Assembly (NCBI GenBank): GCA_016210935.1
Contig: JACQTH010000236.1
Location: 1 to 5,666, forward strand
Length of the DNA: 5,666 nt
Direction of reading: 5' to 3'
Source: Acidobacteriota bacterium
GTDB taxonomy: Bacteria > Acidobacteriota > Vicinamibacteria > Vicinamibacterales > JACQTH01
The notes beneath the pieces are model-generated. The model had not been told where the DNA came from, made no database searches, and saw only the letters and a program-made list of their open reading frames with translations. Position 1 is the first letter of the stretch; each line of letters opens with the position of its first letter. The position numbers were made by a program, and so were the translations under genes. This document shows positions 4,771 to 5,666 of this stretch, in pieces.

Positions 4771-5666
4771 ATCCCAGAACCCGCTTCCTAGTCCTCGTCG
4801 TGTCCGCCCCCATCATCGCCTTCGCCGTCATCGGCGGCTTTCTGAGCAAGGCGCTTGCGCGCGAAGACGCGTATCAGCACCTGAAAGTCTTCGAAGACGT
4901 CGTTCAGCTCATCCTGAACAACTATGTCGAGACAGTCGAACCCGATCGCGTGATGAAGGGCGCCATGCGCGGCCTCTCGGAAGGACTCGACGCCGACAGC
5001 TCGTACTTGACGCCTGCGCAGGTGAAGGAATTCGACGCGGGCGACGCGGCCGGCAAGGCCGCCGGCGACGTCGGCCTCCAACTCACGCGGCAGTACTACC
5101 TCCGGGTGATTGCCGCACGTGACGGGTCGCCCGCGCACGCGGCCGGGATTCGATCCGGCGACTTTGTCCGCGCGATTGGCGGCAAGCCGACACGGGAGAT
5201 GTCGGTCTTCGAAGGGGCCCGCCTCCTCCGCGGCGCACCCGGCACAAAAGTGACGCTGACCATCCTTCGCGGCAGCGCGACCGAGCCGCACGATGTGACC
5301 CTCACGCGAACGAGGAGTGAAGCACCGGCCGTCATATCTCGAGCCCTTCCGGGCGGTGTCGGGTACATCCGCATGGCTGCGTTCGACGCGGCGGCGGCGG
5401 ACTCCATTCGGAAGCAGGTGACCGCGCTCCGCGGCGCCGGCGCGCAGGCGGTCGTGATCGACGTCCGAAACAACGCCGAAGGCGATCTTGCGAATGGGCT
5501 GGCCGCAGCTCGTGTGTTCGTCGAAAGCGGGACGCTGGCAATCCGTGAGATGAAAGGCGGCAAGCGCGAGCCGGTCGAGGCCGCCGCGATGACTGCTCCA
5601 GGCGGCAAGGACACGAAGACGCTGGCGGCGACGGCCGTCGTCGTCCTCGTCGATAACGGCACGGCC
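4767..5666 (+). CDS. S41 family C-terminal processing peptidase (CtpA-like), 3' end outside the window
   Basis: Three hundred codons are present and the frame is open at the right edge. Residues 5-30 are a hydrophobic signal/anchor, so the protein is periplasmic. An N-terminal helical region follows (V-E-D/Y-V-type segment, then G-L-D-A-D-S-S-Y-L at 73-81). Residues 96-182 are a PDZ domain (G-S-P-A-H-A-A-G-I-R-S-G-D-F at 120-133, L-L-R-G-A-P-G-T at 153-160). The protease core begins with G-G-V-G-Y-I-R-M-A-A-F at 196-206 and includes V-I-D-V-R-N-N-A-E-G at 230-239. The last residues V-L-V-D-N-G-T-A align just before the S-A-S-E-type catalytic serine segment, so the nucleophile lies immediately beyond the window. 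Two signatures deviate: LDPHS reads LDADS, and R-x-N-P-G-G reads R-N-N-A-E-G. The start overlaps the envC-like stop; ATG 4755, in frame, is an alternative. In Pseudomonas a CtpA protease neighbouring an EnvC-like gene degrades peptidoglycan hydrolases; the same partnership is inferred here. Confidence 0.88.
   Translation, partial: MNPRTRFLVLVVSAPIIAFAVIGGFLSKALAREDAYQHLKVFEDVVQLILNNYVETVEPDRVMKGAMRGLSEGLDADSSYLTPAQVKEFDAGDAAGKAAGDVGLQLTRQYYLRVIAARDGSPAHAAGIRSGDFVRAIGGKPTREMSVFEGARLLRGAPGTKVTLTILRGSATEPHDVTLTRTRSEAPAVISRALPGGVGYIRMAAFDAAAADSIRKQVTALRGAGAQAVVIDVRNNAEGDLANGLAAARVFVESGTLAIREMKGGKREPVEAAAMTAPGGKDTKTLAATAVVVLVDNGTA

Noticed and set aside
1..5666. tRNA, rRNA, transposase or phage genes
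   Set aside because: No cloverleaf-like or rRNA-like segment was recognised, and the coding space is accounted for by housekeeping and envelope genes.

Overview
The window is GC-rich and densely coded, with six confidently recognised genes (one cut by the right edge) plus a probable gene tail at the left edge. The genes are bacterial housekeeping and envelope genes. EnvC-type, MltG-type and CtpA-type proteins point to a Gram-negative (diderm) bacterium. The gene order and the short-period repeats between genes would suit a high-GC group such as Acidobacteriota, but that is a guess from general knowledge; nothing in the window fixes the taxonomy.

Layout. (1) Bases 1-1849 run on the + strand: the last 38 codons of a gene that may be a polyprenyl synthetase, then a 123-base gap, then tlyA (rRNA 2'-O-methyltransferase) and nadK (NAD kinase), which overlap by ATGA. 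(2) Bases 1921-3440 run on the - strand: ruvX, then mltG (lytic transglycosylase), which overlap by GTGA. nadK and mltG converge. (3) From 3538 to the right edge the + strand carries an EnvC-like degenerate LytM protein and an S41 protease of the CtpA type, again overlapping by ATGA. ruvX and the envC-like gene diverge from a 97-base gap.

How the genes fit together. mltG, the envC-like gene and the ctpA-like gene all act on the peptidoglycan layer: MltG cleaves nascent glycan strands, EnvC-type proteins activate amidases, and CtpA-type proteases limit hydrolases in some bacteria. ruvX acts in RNA/DNA metabolism and often travels with mltG. tlyA and nadK form a separate pair that is commonly found near isoprenoid genes.

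No new enzyme system is visible. The unusual content is repeats. Each of the three intergenic gaps is largely filled by short-period repeats: two head-to-head clusters of 9-base units able to fold into long hairpins, and one run of 7-base units directly before the envC-like start. The second 9-base element also encodes the C-terminal tail of MltG and is followed by a T-run that makes it a likely terminator for nadK. A fourth repeat, an almost perfect 27-base tandem duplication, forms the membrane anchor of the EnvC-like protein. The EnvC-like and CtpA-like proteins both deviate from their family signature motifs.
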